Shown here: piece after piece, positions 56,201-63,320 of the stretch | Numbering within the stretch: the first letter of the stretch is position 1 | Layout: the number at the start of each line of letters is the position of its first letter | NCBI GenBank assembly: GCA_007844125.1 | Contig: CM017558.1 | Coordinates: 43,924,460 to 43,988,459, forward strand | Direction: 5' to 3' | DNA length: 64,000 nucleotides | From: Sinonovacula constricta | Taxonomy: Eukaryota > Mollusca > Bivalvia > Cardiida > Solecurtidae | Notes under the pieces: model-generated | The model's input: only the letters and a program-made list of their open reading frames with translations | Told to the model about the DNA's origin: nothing | The model's database searches: none | Program-made: the position numbers and the translations under genes

Positions 56201-56571
56201 TTATAAACTGAAGCAATCATTACAACACCTACCATCTCCTTTTTTGAACAGCTTATCATTCTTCTGTTTCATAAACAAACAACCTTCTCTGTCAAACTGG
56301 CTGGAATCTTGCATGGCAAGAAAGGCCAACTCCTTGTTATTGAACCTCATGATTTGTCAGAATATTGGAAGTAAACAAAAACAACAACCCAGTTCTTGGT
56401 AGTTTTACAGTTACATTTTCAATAGAAGATCGGCATTCCACCTTACAATTTAGTATGAATCTGAACTAATATCAATTTACATAAAGACTGCAATTTAATT
56501 TTGTCTGCATGAACAAGCATATACGAAAGTATAAATTCACATTCGTCGTCGCTTCCTGAATTTTGAGCCAT
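26069..56571 (-). CDS. INPP4: INPP4-family inositol polyphosphate 4-phosphatase, whole coding span
   Basis: Predicted Mg-independent CX5R phosphatase that removes the 4-phosphate from PI(3,4)P2 and related lipids, lowering PI3K/Akt signalling on endosomes and plasma membrane (family knowledge). I rebuilt 23 coding exons whose phases all join; the total is 3,105 nt including stop (1,034 aa) from ATG 56350, or about 1,048 aa if an extra first exon at 56525-56571 is used. Domain order: PH domain (residues about 20-150, closing with [15 protein letters not shown]), C2 domain (about 175-305), helical middle, then catalytic CKSAKDR in exon 22 and the family C-terminus [13 protein letters not shown] in exon 23. 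Other family landmarks are [23 protein letters not shown] and [16 protein letters not shown]. Human INPP4A/B have no annotated PH domain, to my knowledge. I cannot say whether it is orthologous to A or B; it is probably the single invertebrate ancestor of both. Confidence 0.9.
26450..27250. repeat. 22/30-bp minisatellite in INPP4 last intron
   Basis: Built on CAGCACCTCAATCATAACCT plus CC (22 bp), interspersed with a 30-bp form carrying an extra AAACTCCC. The 22- and 30-bp forms tend to alternate in the middle. Lies wholly inside intron 22 (26202-27450). More than 30 units. Confidence 0.92.
27451..27605 (-). CDS. INPP4: INPP4 exon 22: catalytic CX5R exon
   Basis: 155 nt, phase 0 to 2. Encodes [19 protein letters not shown], then AMAVTLEQ and [16 protein letters not shown]. 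The CKSAKDR P-loop is intact and identical to human INPP4A/B, so catalytic competence is expected. Confidence 0.96.
28203..28312 (-). CDS. INPP4: INPP4 exon 21
   Basis: 110 nt, phase 1 to 0. Encodes [18 protein letters not shown], matching NVHARKNKNVDILWQAAE just before the catalytic exon. Confidence 0.92.
29606..29703 (-). CDS. INPP4: INPP4 exon 20
   Basis: 98 nt, phase 2 to 1. Encodes [20 protein letters not shown], matching [20 protein letters not shown]. Confidence 0.9.
30048..30260 (-). repeat. Exon 19 3'-end/donor duplications
   Basis: The exon 19 end with its GTGAGT donor (about 30196-30240) is repeated at about 30128-30170 with the donor intact (30136-30141) and, more diverged, at about 30050-30100. 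Spacing is about 66-75 bp. Confidence 0.75.
30207..30347 (-). CDS. INPP4: INPP4 exon 19
   Basis: 141 nt, phase 2 to 2, donor GTGAGT. Encodes [14 protein letters not shown] and [15 protein letters not shown], near-identical to LFNVGINEQQTLAE of INPP4A/B. Its end and donor are duplicated downstream. Confidence 0.95.
30827..30856 (-). CDS. INPP4: INPP4 exon 18 (30-nt microexon)
   Basis: Only 30 nt, phase 2 to 2, acceptor GCTTCAG, donor GTAATA. Encodes KAGLFPDLS. Required to join exons 17 and 19 at the position of a short INPP4A linker. Confidence 0.8.
31449..31735. repeat. Diverged ~183-bp tandem duplication
   Basis: Blocks beginning near 31449 and 31632 share ATATGTGATGTTT, a TCTGTGC/TCTATGC region, a GAGCTTGAT-like segment and CTATAACTTT in the same order. 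In INPP4 intron 17. Confidence 0.55.
31865..32106 (-). CDS. INPP4: INPP4 exon 17
   Basis: 242 nt, phase 0 to 2. Encodes [25 protein letters not shown] and [17 protein letters not shown], equivalent to ALICGF, TIGLLAQFESLLS and MLEDMSLGIMDLRNVTF of INPP4A. Confidence 0.95.
32230..32765 (-). repeat. ~31-bp array starting at exon 16 donor
   Basis: Degenerate units such as AACTTTTATGCACTAAACAA plus AACAATAAGAT on the + strand. The first unit, read on the - strand, starts inside the donor (GTAAGTTA) of exon 16, so the array grew from the exon-intron border. A SINE interrupts it. Confidence 0.8.
32489..32687 (+). mobile_element. tRNA-derived SINE with 12-bp target duplication
   Basis: Flanked by AAACAAAACAAT at 32477-32488 and 32688-32699. 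The head resembles a tRNA, with CATGACTGAGTGG as a box A-like region and GGGTTCAAGTCCC as box B. It is followed by a body containing GGAGGTTTTCCAGCC and TCCTCCACCAATAA-like sequence. Inserted into the exon 16 array in antisense orientation to INPP4. No coding capacity. Confidence 0.8.
32771..32839 (-). CDS. INPP4: INPP4 exon 16
   Basis: 69 nt, phase 0 to 0, donor GTAAGT. Encodes [12 protein letters not shown], matching QYRRDVVFCQTL of INPP4A. Confidence 0.92.
33285..33460 (-). repeat. Exon 15 3'-end/donor, three 63-bp copies
   Basis: GGATCC-anchored units at 33299, 33362 and 33425, exactly 63 apart. Each covers the last ~24 bases of exon 15, the donor and ~35 intronic bases. Donors on the - strand: authentic GTAAGG, second copy GTAAGT (full consensus), third copy ATAAGG (dead). 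Confidence 0.92.
33437..33634 (-). CDS. INPP4: INPP4 exon 15
   Basis: 198 nt, 66 codons, phase 0 to 0. Encodes a helical segment including [14 protein letters not shown] and FMAFLDLV. Its donor is GTAAGG, and its end with donor is repeated twice more downstream at 63-bp spacing. Confidence 0.9.
34204..34446 (-). CDS. INPP4: INPP4 exon 14
   Basis: 243 nt, phase 0 to 0. Encodes [20 protein letters not shown], a Gly/Ala-rich loop, and a W-x-W-TG segment comparable to the ARWTGR region of INPP4A. Confidence 0.85.
34835..35112 (-). CDS. INPP4: INPP4 exon 13
   Basis: 278 nt, phase 1 to 0. Encodes [20 protein letters not shown] (compare YDIVTIGAPAAH-x-x-x-F-x-x-GGL) and a helical Q-rich stretch ending in SELAEK. 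Confidence 0.92.
35435..35542 (-). CDS. INPP4: INPP4 exon 12
   Basis: 108 nt, phase 1 to 1. Encodes [20 protein letters not shown] and HLQRM, a hallmark INPP4 segment. Confidence 0.92.
35819..35950 (+). repeat. Dispersed ~130-bp repeat, copy 2
   Basis: Begins CATGTGAACTCTCCCAC and includes TTCAAAATTACTTGAAAATG and GAAACAGATAACTT. Similar copies lie at 11272-11398 and 51267-51402, all in the same orientation. No tRNA-like boxes seen. Confidence 0.7.
36880..37850. repeat. Degenerate ~30-40-bp tandem repeat
   Basis: Many imperfect versions of CATACAACCAGACTGCAGAT followed by AGCTAGAAA, plus a local ~68-bp duplication near 37225-37340 (both parts contain TGTACAAACATATTCA). In INPP4 intron 11. 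Old and diverged. Confidence 0.7.
38689..38824 (-). CDS. INPP4: INPP4 exon 11
   Basis: 136 nt, phase 0 to 1, acceptor ATTTCAG, donor GTACAT. Encodes [19 protein letters not shown] and CCYRG. Decayed copies of its acceptor and first bases lie in intron 10. Confidence 0.85.
39085..39410 (-). repeat. INPP4: Decayed copies of exon 11 acceptor end
   Basis: On the - strand TTTCAGTTACTTATGATTC at about 39406-39377 and TTTCAGTTGCTCATGAATC at about 39120-39085 resemble the true acceptor and exon start TTTCAGTTACCCATGATTC at 38829. A recent 57-bp tandem copy (39246 and 39303) lies between them. Reading frames in the copies are broken, so they look like dead exon fragments. Confidence 0.65.
40323..40380 (-). 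CDS. INPP4: INPP4 exon 10
   Basis: 58 nt, phase 2 to 0. Encodes [19 protein letters not shown], equivalent to LLLEEDAARVCELEELG of INPP4A. Confidence 0.9.
40682..41651. mobile_element. Possible DNA transposon remnant (~970 bp)
   Basis: Left end GGATGGCAATGGTTAAC and right end GTAACCATTGCCATC are inverted and match over about 14 bases. No clear 8-bp target duplication and no transposase frame. hAT-like by analogy only. In INPP4 intron 9. Confidence 0.45.
42483..42667 (-). CDS. INPP4: INPP4 exon 9
   Basis: 185 nt, phase 0 to 2. Encodes a basic stretch ([13 protein letters not shown]), then [20 protein letters not shown], matching the [22 protein letters not shown] segment of INPP4A. Confidence 0.9.
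42888..43008 (-). CDS. INPP4: INPP4 exon 8: C2 domain end
   Basis: Encodes [20 protein letters not shown], aligned to [20 protein letters not shown] of human INPP4A. Two phase-compatible acceptors exist: 43009 (keeps the FKLYF strand, preferred) and 42979 (better pyrimidine tract but loses the strand). Donor GTAAGT, phase 0. Confidence 0.8.
43027..43140. repeat. 38/39-bp minisatellite, part A
   Basis: About three units of GTCCCTTTGTTTTTGATGTA plus TGTGTAAGACACAATTAT, beside the acceptor of INPP4 exon 8. Confidence 0.9.
43141..43913. mobile_element. ~770-bp insert splitting a minisatellite
   Basis: CpG-richer sequence between two parts of one 39-bp array, so it was probably inserted. It carries several GGTCG and GTGGTCG motifs near its right end and finishes TCAGGTTTGACTGTA. 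I found no matching inverted end and no open frame. Identity unknown. Confidence 0.5.
43914..44300. repeat. 39-bp minisatellite, part B
   Basis: About ten units of 39 bp with GTACAGACACAATTATGTCC at the unit boundary. The multiple-of-three unit without stops makes 126-175-codon frames on both strands that are not genes. Its end touches INPP4 exon 7. Confidence 0.92.
44378..44418 (-). CDS. INPP4: INPP4 exon 7: C2 domain (3' end uncertain)
   Basis: The acceptor at 44419 (TGTTTCAG) is clear, and [13 protein letters not shown] matches the family's FLGYASF-x-x-x-EL strand. The 3' end is not clear. A GTGCAC donor at 44377 gives phase 2 and fits exon 8, but a GGTTCA site a few bases further also keeps a frame with a shifted acceptor. 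Open sequence continues into the 39-bp array. Confidence 0.6.
45587..45703 (-). CDS. INPP4: INPP4 exon 6: C2 domain
   Basis: 117 nt, phase 0 to 0. Encodes [12 protein letters not shown] and [16 protein letters not shown], which match the C2 core (N-P-F and K-VYDVK) of human INPP4. Donor GTGAGT. Confidence 0.9.
47390..50725. repeat. 27-bp minisatellite, ~3.3 kb
   Basis: About 120 units of TACAGTACACAGTGCCATAC plus AATCCTG. Variants include CCGTG or CATTG for CAGTG, ACATTCC for ACAATCC, GCACAG for GTACAG (clustered at 48465-48660), TTTACAG, and 26-bp units lacking one C. Nine-codon units without stops create frames up to 1,021 codons on + and several hundred on -. Inside INPP4 intron 5. Confidence 0.95.
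51267..51402 (+). repeat. Dispersed ~130-bp repeat, copy 3
   Basis: Same family as 11272 and 35819. It directly abuts the distal end of the exon-5-derived array, within INPP4 intron 5. Confidence 0.7.
51404..53582 (-). repeat. Exon-5/donor-derived minisatellite
   Basis: About fifty units of 43 bp (and a 40-bp form with AAGCATCTCTGTTAAGTGAT). On the - strand a unit reads ATACGGAAATGGTCGAG then GTAAAATTAATGCCTAC, that is, the last bases of INPP4 exon 5 plus its splice donor and first intron bases. The authentic exon end (53553-53582) is the first unit. Sources of variation: GACC/AACC/AGC and CCGTAT/CTGTAT/CAGTAT. Confidence 0.93.
53553..53674 (-). CDS. INPP4: INPP4 exon 5: C2 domain
   Basis: 122 nt, acceptor TTCTGCAG, donor GTAAAA, phase 1 to 0. 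Encodes [15 protein letters not shown] and [11 protein letters not shown], matching the C2 'TEI(I/V)E' edge of INPP4A/B. Its last ~28 bases plus the donor are the source of the array at 51404-53552. Confidence 0.9.
53860..54020. repeat. Imperfect GAT/AAT-rich stretch
   Basis: Low-complexity GATGATAATGAT-type sequence in INPP4 intron 4. Confidence 0.6.
54057..54305 (-). CDS. INPP4: INPP4 exon 4: PH C-terminal helix and linker
   Basis: 249 nt, phase 1 to 1. Encodes the PH ending with the conserved Trp ([15 protein letters not shown]), then a linker and the first C2 strand (MEISL). Donor GTGGGT. Confidence 0.9.
54506..54593 (-). CDS. INPP4: INPP4 exon 3: PH domain
   Basis: 88 nt, acceptor GCTTCAG, donor GTAATT, phase 0 to 1. 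Encodes [16 protein letters not shown], typical of PH strands 4-5. Confidence 0.85.
54661..54707. repeat. (CAT)n/(CAC)n microsatellite
   Basis: Imperfect CAT repeat passing into CAC, in INPP4 intron 2. Confidence 0.85.
54917..54981 (-). CDS. INPP4: INPP4 exon 2: PH domain
   Basis: 65 nt from acceptor TTTTAG to donor GTAAGA, phase 1 to 0. Encodes [20 protein letters not shown], a classic PH second and third strand. Confidence 0.85.
56233..56350 (-). CDS. INPP4: INPP4 exon 1: start of PH domain
   Basis: 39 codons plus one base from ATG 56350-56348, ending at donor GTAGGT. Encodes [20 protein letters not shown] then the first PH strand, GCLFMKQKN. The start is either this ATG or the exon at 56525-56571 spliced to 56345. 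Confidence 0.8.
56525..56571 (-). CDS. INPP4: INPP4 possible extra first coding exon
   Basis: ATG at 56571-56569 sits in a strong context (G at -3 and +4). It opens a 47-nt frame, [15 protein letters not shown] plus two bases, ending at a GTATAT donor in phase 2. This would join an acceptor (CATGAG) at 56346 so that exon 1 begins at 56345, replacing the in-exon ATG with no frame change. The acidic start and phase match favour it, but the acceptor overlaps the alternative ATG. Confidence 0.45.
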
Positions 56572-57711
56572 GACAGTTACGCCCCTTTACCCGCCATACT
56601 TCATAACAGGCGGAAACAATTATATTTACACGAATTGGTGGAAATTCGGAAGTAATATGTCTTTTTACATCATTGTTCAAATAACCAACACATAATGTTT
56701 TTTATCCACACATAATAATGATAGCTAATAGATATAACTGATTCCTGATATTTACGACCTACTTTATGATGGTTAAAAGGAATATTGGTATAATTCCCGC
56801 GAGAATAAAACAAACATTTTTCATGCGATTTATTATCATTAATTAAATTGCAACTGATAAAGGCCCAATAAAATTGAATTGAAGTTAAAATATCAAGGTC
56901 TTATGAGTTCTATGAGTACGCAGTGATTCATGGTGTGCAATGAGTTTTAAATTCACAAATAAACAGTTTGTTTTATAGTTAGAGTTTTTCTTCTTTTTTT
57001 TTTTTCTTTTGTTATTCTTGTTGTTGCTATTCATATTATTAATCGCAGAACAGTTAAAATTAAATAAACTTACACAAAATAACGTATAAGTATGCTATAA
57101 TAACAAGAACGTCAAGTGACAGATTTTTCTTTTATTCAAGAACACGTGGGCCTGAGAGCCTACAGTGCTATATTACACATAGATGTCTGCAGGTTAAACA
57201 CGAGCTGTCCGTTCGAGCTGCACGTGATATCTGAGCGTCAAGTAATTTTTGTGTGGATTTTGTTTCAGTCGTTCGGGGGTCGTTTGCAGTATTGGGTGTA
57301 AACTACCAGCAGATATACTACATTACATCGCATGAATACGTGAGTGTCTTACTTGTGGTATGTAAATTTTCTTTCATTTAATAAATGTATTTTGGCCAAG
57401 GCTCGAAGGTGCAAATTTCTTAATTAAATCCTTATTAGTATAGGCGATTCTGGTACACGAGAATTCAGGCACAGGCTCAAACAGAAGTTCGTTTTGAGTT
57501 TGTCAACTGTCTTTCAGTCCTTGTATATCACGGTCGGCACACACATCATAACTATGTTGTCATCACTGTGATTTCATGTTGGCACGCGGTAACACATGCT
57601 GACATCGGATCAACAATTCATCCAACTAGACCATAAGGTTTGTTTGTTTCTTTTTGAAATGCATCGCAGCGATACATTGTGGTTATTGTACAGCTATTCA
57701 GTAAGGAAAGA

Positions 57712-57879
57712 ACCCAAACATATATCTAGGTAGAATCACCTGCGCACCCCAGGTCAGCTGAAAGATCTTCCTACAACGAGTCCTTGGTCCGAGAGGGATT
57801 CAAACTCAATGGGTGAACGGCTAAGCTGTCCGAGGAGTTTCAATCCGGAGACTCTACCACTTCGCCATGGGCGCCCCTT
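57712..57879 (-). mobile_element. tRNA-derived SINE fragment
   Basis: On the - strand it starts GGGGCGCCCATGGCGAAGTG and contains GAGTTTGAATCCC as box B, with a variable-arm-like region as in Ser/Leu tRNAs. A 3' body follows the tRNA part. The same head (GGGGGCGCCCATGAC) opens the SINE at 32489, so the two may be related. Confidence 0.65.
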
Positions 57880-59082
57880 AGACCCTTATGTGAGCGCGAG
57901 TAAGAGAGCTGTGCCACTGTGACGTGGGTATGTTTCAACCTGGGTGTGATCCAGGGTAGGTTCGTACGTGTATTGAAGTTTGTTAAACTGAATGCTGAAT
58001 GTTAGAGACTAAATATTATGTCCACGCAATGCACAAGTACAAAAAAGTAATAAGTTTGAAACGTCTACTGTTAAATAATAGTATGTTTTACATACTTCCA
58101 AAGAAAACATTGACACTTTTTTCTTTTGAGATGGCACATGCCAACACATGGGTTCTATTAAACAAAATCACGTTAAGATGATTGAATTTATGATGTATTC
58201 AGCCAGTTTCACACGAACGTTCTCAAATGTTTGAAATAACACCAGACTATTTGGCAGCAGGACAGTTGAGGTGGGATGACTAACTGGAGGTTTACTATGA
58301 CTAATAACGTTGAAACTAATTAAGCACGATTTTTTTATTATAACCAAGAATTGTCTGCCATTTAAACTGTTTGATCAATATATTTTTGTTCTAGAAATGC
58401 GTCTAACGTAGTATTAAGTTATACGGAAAGAAGGAAAAGTAAAAAAAACAAACATTGTTAAAGACATAGGCCTACTCATTTTTAAACAAGGCATTTCATG
58501 ATTATCGTGATATTCTTTGTAATCCAATTATCTTTAAATACGGCGATGACTAACTTAACGTTATCGGCAAACTACTCTCGGAACTCCTCGGGTAATTCCG
58601 TCCTCTACTTAATCACAGATCGCCGAGTAGGTACGAATGCGGCAAACTACTAGTAATTTTTCAACGTTAAAAAGAGTGAATTAGAGCAGTGACGGATTGA
58701 ACTAGGCTGTTATGCTTCCAAACAATATATCAATTACAACTAATAGATGCGCTGAATCCGATATAAGGTTGACGAAAGACAATCCGAATGATGTCGTGTG
58801 TTTATGAATTAAAATTTTAATTGTTCTCCATGCTTATGCAAACAGTATTGTACCGGGGCCATCAACGCGCTCGTAACGTCAAAGCAACTCAACCAAACGT
58901 TATCACACGCCGGGTTGGGCATTTAAAAACTACTCCTACAACGTTGATAATTTGTTAGACCACAGCTACCGTCCAGTGACCAATCAGTGGCCAGTATTAC
59001 CGTTGTCTAAATCCCGTAGACAACTCTTAGGCGTTGTCTACGAAGGTTCGTGAAGCACGTGCAGCTCGTTTACTATCTCATA

Positions 59083-59085
59083 ATG

Positions 59086-59153
<68 letters not shown>
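59083..59153. repeat. (AAT)n microsatellite
   Basis: About 23 near-perfect AAT units between the two divergent genes. Confidence 0.95.
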
Positions 59154-59771
59154 CACTCCACTCGTTGTCTATCCTTAACCTAAATCGTGTTTATGGTCAC
59201 GTAAATCTATTCTTTTTTATCAGCCAAAGATAGATCATTTTATACTTTACCTAGTGGGATAGCTATACCCATGTATTTGAACAGTGAGACACTCATCCTG
59301 CTTCTTGTGCGTCATTGGACAGCTTGGCAGTCACATATTATTATGTTATTTCGAGATTTCATTGTTTGTCACCGAGTTTGCAACAGTTAATAACCGCATG
59401 TCAAACTGTGCTAAACATACAAAGTTTCAGATTCTTGAACGGTAAGGATGGTAGACTTCTTTTAAAACACTCGACAGTGTCTCCTCGCGTGGATTGGAAA
59501 CCGGAGCGGAGTCGGATCGGAACCGTAATGGACAGGCCTTCTAGCTGACTGGAGCGTCAATAGTTCTGCCAATAAAAATTTCTAACATACCTGTTTTGTT
59601 CAATATTTCCAGCATCCCACTCGACCAGTTGTGCCGGATGTTTTGAGACACAGAGTAAACATGTCCTTCATATTTATATTATTTTAAAATTGATTTCATT
59701 GACAGACCATACATGTTATGATTTTTTTTCTCCTTTTTTATTTATCAGCTGTTTGTTTCAGGCCAGTTGAT

Positions 59772-59832
59772 ATGCATGGTCCACTCTACCTGCTGATCAC
59801 CGCAGGCCTTATTGCAGCCCAGGGAACCAACG
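59772..59832 (+). CDS. Secreted protein exon 1: signal peptide
   Basis: Follows a strong acceptor (pyrimidine tract, TTTCAG at 59761), which implies an upstream 5'-UTR exon. ATG 59772, hydrophobic leader, phase 1 donor GTTGAG. Confidence 0.6.
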
Positions 59833-62827
59833 GTTGAGTATTGCACTATTTTAATTTTTCATAATAACGTTACTTGGATGCATTGTTGTAACAATTCTAT
59901 GACATGATGCAAGACTAAGTAAAGCTAGAACCGTTTGCATACGCTTAATGTTACCGACTGATACCGCAGCGACGGTGCCAGACTCCAGGAACTGTCATGG
60001 GGGATTGTGCCCCGAAATATTGACATTAAGACATCGACTCAAATATATGTTTTCACGAAATAGAGACTTTGTTCTGGGCTAACACTACTGTTTGTAACAA
60101 CATGATATACATATACCATTTCTGGTAGGCACGATACCCTGATTATGAGCCAGTACTGAAATACTTCGGGTTTCTGTCCAGCGCAAGCAACGAGAGCTAT
60201 AACAACAAAGCTTTTATGTTTAGAAGATTTTGGTATAATGCTGCTTTTATATTTCAGTCAATTTATATTAACCTTTAACAATTAAACTATCATGTTTATA
60301 AAACAATGATTGTTTTGGTAAGATACAACTATTATATTGACATTGTAGACTACGTAGCCAAATTAACGAGCACCATATATGTTTGACACATAGTGTTGCC
60401 GTTAACAATATTTCCAAAAACATTTTAGAAACGATAAGCAAATGCGAAACAACGACGCCGATCGCTATAAAGGAAGAGCGCTTAATAGAATGGCTGGATG
60501 ACATCATGACGTCGACGTGCGTGATGACGTTTAGTGGCGAGTTAACGGAACACTGTCATGGTCTTTGTTACCAGTTCCATCCCAACACGTTCATCCGTGC
60601 GGCAGATGTCACCATTAGTATCAGCTCTGCCAACAGCTCAACGGTTCGTTTTGTGTTGAATATTTAAAAACAACAACAACAATCTTAACAACAACAACAA
60701 CAATCTTAAAAAAAAATATAATCACAGATGAGGTTCATTACCCTGAACAAGAGATGATGTAAAACGTATTTACAATTTTAAAGGCACACTAATGCCTGCG
60801 ATACAACAAATTTTCGAACAATTACAATCACATGTACATTGTTCTCAATTAAGGGTTGAAGCGCTGATGAGATTTTTAATACATTGTATTGTAAAAATAT
60901 CAATGTACTCCATTTTCAGGTGTTCAACTCCAGCCTGCCAGTACCCTTGACCCCACAGTGTGGCCTTGACCCAGAAATGACATTTACCTTACACCTTTCC
61001 AGTCAGTACGAAGTCGAGAAGAAGGAGCCCGGATTCTTCATCTCGGTAGGGATCTACAACAGGTCATTTTATGTTTGTAGCTGGGTTGAAAGTGGTGCAA
61101 TTTAACCAATTGGATTTTACTGGAAAACTGGAAGTCTGATTGTAGCATAGAATAAACATGACATTGCTCTTGTTAAACGTAAAATTTCAAACGAATTCCC
61201 GCTTGAACTTACTTTTGGCGCTATAAAAATACAAACTTTAAAAACAAGTTAATGACGCTATATTCTTTAGTAAATTTGTACTTCATTATCGTCCATCGTA
61301 GAGAAGCGTGTAAACTGGTTACAAGAAAAACACAATTAAGAAAAGACGAAGAAAAAAAATAGGTAGAAATGGTCCGTCATTTTTGTTCGCAATCATTATC
61401 TAACACGAACAATAATGATATATTAAATTGACGTACCTTAAACGTACTGAAACTTGCTAATTCGTTGACGTTTGTGATGATTGTTTATTGTCACGTCTAG
61501 CCGAATAATTCATTCACAGATGTGGACCCAGGGGTAGTATCAAGAACATGAAGTTTGCAGAAGTGCTTGAGTACATACTGGGTAAATACTTAACAGCTTT
61601 AGTTGTATAGCATGTGAATAATTACGCTTGATACTTGAAGCTTATTTGTGTTTATATACATCGCACCCTCACATGTAAAAGTCAGGGTGGCACCATGGTG
61701 GCCGTAGACAAATGCATGGGTAGAACCATCGACGCACCGCAGGACATCTTGACGACATTCTTCTATAACGCCTTGCATCTGGACAGCTTGCAAATATCGC
61801 GCTTCTGTAAAGCCGCTTGTTGGTATTGGAATATAATTATTTTGGAGATACTTGTTGCAGTACTCTAATCACGGATATGTCGATTTATGCCAATATTAAA
61901 AGAACAAGTACAATATAACATACCTTTTGGAGTTACACAATTTTCCTGTAGAGAGTCATCTTGAATCTGTCATTGCTTATTTTGTTATATTTAAATCACA
62001 ACACGAAAGAAAATGTGGTCATAGCGTTGTTCCGCCGCTATTTTCTAAGAACAAACTCCATCGCACATAATGCCATCTAGAGAACGTACCCTTAATGCCT
62101 AGGACCTCGATGGTGAGGGGATTATCGAATTATCAATATATATCAATTACAGGGTACCATCAGACCGATGAGTTTATATCTCGAGAGAAGTCCGTGTTAA
62201 CGACAGGGATAGCTGTAGGTTTCGGGCTTTCTATCGTGTTTCTAGGTAATTTTCTTGGCTGCCAGGTGCTATACCCGTAGATACCCTTCCCTGGAGAGAA
62301 ACAGGTTCAAGGCTGAAGGTAGGTGTTTTAGTTTATAAAAGATAGACACGCATATGATAAATGAATCTTTAAATTCAGCAAGTATGCTCCCCGAAATTTC
62401 TACATGGTCTTTCTTTGGTAAGCAGTATCGTTTAAGTTTCAGTTTTGACATGTTTGAGGGTCTACATTTGTCGATTTTTGAAAATGACTGCTGACGATCG
62501 CAAGAATTAATACATGTCAAATGCAACCAAAGTAGAAGTTGTATTGTGCCAGTGTTAGCACTCACGCTGTCAACGATACTTTATAAGGTCATACAAAAGT
62601 TATAGCTAGTAATATGTCCACCAAACATATCGTTTATATCATTCAGTTTGCTTGTGTGAACATACAGCTGTAAAAGCTGCTTCACCACCGACGTCATCAA
62701 CCAGCCCTCAGATCCGAATTTCGACACCTACTTGAAAACATTCTCAGTTTTGGGAGTCCACGATACCGACATACTGTACGCCTCTGGTGGATTGAAGCTT
62801 TTACAATGTCTCTTTATCCACAACTAG
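59772..62827 (+). CDS. Unrecognised secreted cysteine-rich protein (6-exon model)
   Basis: Model exons: 59772-59832, 60429-60643, 60920-61062, 61520-61581, 61708-61822, 62668-62827. All phases agree; 756 nt, 251 aa. Residues 1-17 form a signal peptide (MHGPLYLLITAGLIAAQG). The mature chain has about 13 cysteines, including an FCKAACCCKSC cluster and EHCHGLC, some N-x-S/T sites, no membrane helix and a mixed strand pattern in the middle (ADVTISISSANSS, MTFTLHLSSQ). I recognise no family; a secreted signalling, defence or matrix protein is possible but not shown. The exon 4 to 5 junction is the weakest. Stop TAG 62825-62827; AATAAA at 63297-63302. Confidence 0.6.
60429..60643 (+). CDS. Secreted protein exon 2
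   Basis: 215 nt after ACATTTTAG, ending ACG before GTTCGT, phase 1 to 0. Encodes RLIEWLDDIMTSTCVMTFSG and HCHGLCYQFHPNTF. GC-richer than the surrounding introns, with coding-like composition. Confidence 0.65.
60667..60706. repeat. (AAC)n microsatellite
   Basis: Two imperfect AAC/CAA runs separated by AATCTT, just after exon 2 of the secreted-protein gene. Confidence 0.8.
60920..61062 (+). CDS. Secreted protein exon 3
   Basis: 143 nt after CATTTTCAG, phase 0 to 2, ending AACAG before GTCATT. An earlier GTAGGG at 61046 is a stronger donor but gives a phase 0 join that hits a stop in exon 4. Encodes PLTPQCGLDPEMTFTLHLSS and EPGFFISVGIYNR. Confidence 0.65.
61520..61581 (+). CDS. Secreted protein exon 4
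   Basis: 62 nt after CATTCACAG, phase 2 to 1, donor GTAAAT. Encodes CGPRGSIKNMKFAEVLEYIL. Confidence 0.55.
61708..61822 (+). CDS. Secreted protein exon 5
   Basis: Acceptor GCCGTAG at 61707 gives the phase 1 join used here. The upstream GTCAG at 61685 is also possible if exon 4 ends elsewhere. Encodes KCMGRTIDAPQDILTTFFYN and LHLDSLQISRFCKAAC. Ends phase 2 at GTATTG. Confidence 0.55.
62668..62827 (+). CDS. Secreted protein exon 6 and stop
   Basis: 160 nt after AACATACAG, completing CCCKSC across the junction. Encodes CFTTDVINQPSDPNFDTYLK and ASGGLKLLQC, then TAG. Confidence 0.65.
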
Positions 62828-63320
62828 CAGGAGGGTCCTTAGTGATTGTGCCATAAAATTTGCTTGAAGGTCATTCGGCGTGGCTGTCCAGTTATTCCCA
62901 GCACCGTGAACATTTGTCACACGGACTGTGCAGGGAAACCTATACATTCGTCATTGTAAGGCTGGTTGCAGATTTGCCACCTTTGGTGGCAGAAAGGAGG
63001 CACAACAACCATGCAAGCCACAGGTTGTTTTTTGCTTTCTCGTTCCCCCACACCTGCCACTTCCCATTAATCCTGCTTATGTCGGGTTGCCAATCTTTTA
63101 CACCCAGGTTAAAGTCATTTCCTGGAAGCCACCTGTTTTTCACCTATGTTACCCTTCATCATCGGGTGAGGCCTATCCTAGAATAACTGTTCCGAACCCT
63201 ACTTGGAAACACTCTCAGTTTAAAATGAAGGGCTTGAGCAGCCTAGCTGAACATGGACTTGAATTGAATCTTGAACTAAAATACATGAACATGTTAAATA
63301 AAATACAGTTTAGCTAGACA
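62828..63320 (+). other. 3' UTR of secreted-protein gene
   Basis: Overlapping open frames here (to 129 codons) show no family feature. AATAAA at 63297-63302 marks the probable end. Confidence 0.45.

Larger units (their letters stand above)
56572..59761. other. Intergenic region with INPP4 promoter
   Basis: Between the divergent INPP4 and secreted-protein genes. Just upstream of INPP4 (- strand) are a GGGGCG box (about 56580), ATGGCGGG resembling a YY1 site (about 56591-56598) and a CCAAT box (ATTGG on + at 56634-56638); no TATA box is evident. Further right are two CACGTG E-boxes (near 57145 and 57222), a SINE and an AAT microsatellite. I see no gene. Confidence 0.4.

Noticed and set aside
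57800..57879. tRNA gene on the - strand
   Set aside because: tRNA-like head continues into a non-tRNA body; SINE fragment.
62095..62280. 61-codon plus ORF with a hydrophobic stretch
   Set aside because: Lies in the last intron of the secreted-protein gene, without convincing splice sites or homology.
62860..63317. Overlapping plus ORFs of 108 and 129 codons
   Set aside because: They follow the stop of the secreted-protein gene, lack recognisable features, and end over its poly(A) signal; best read as 3' UTR.
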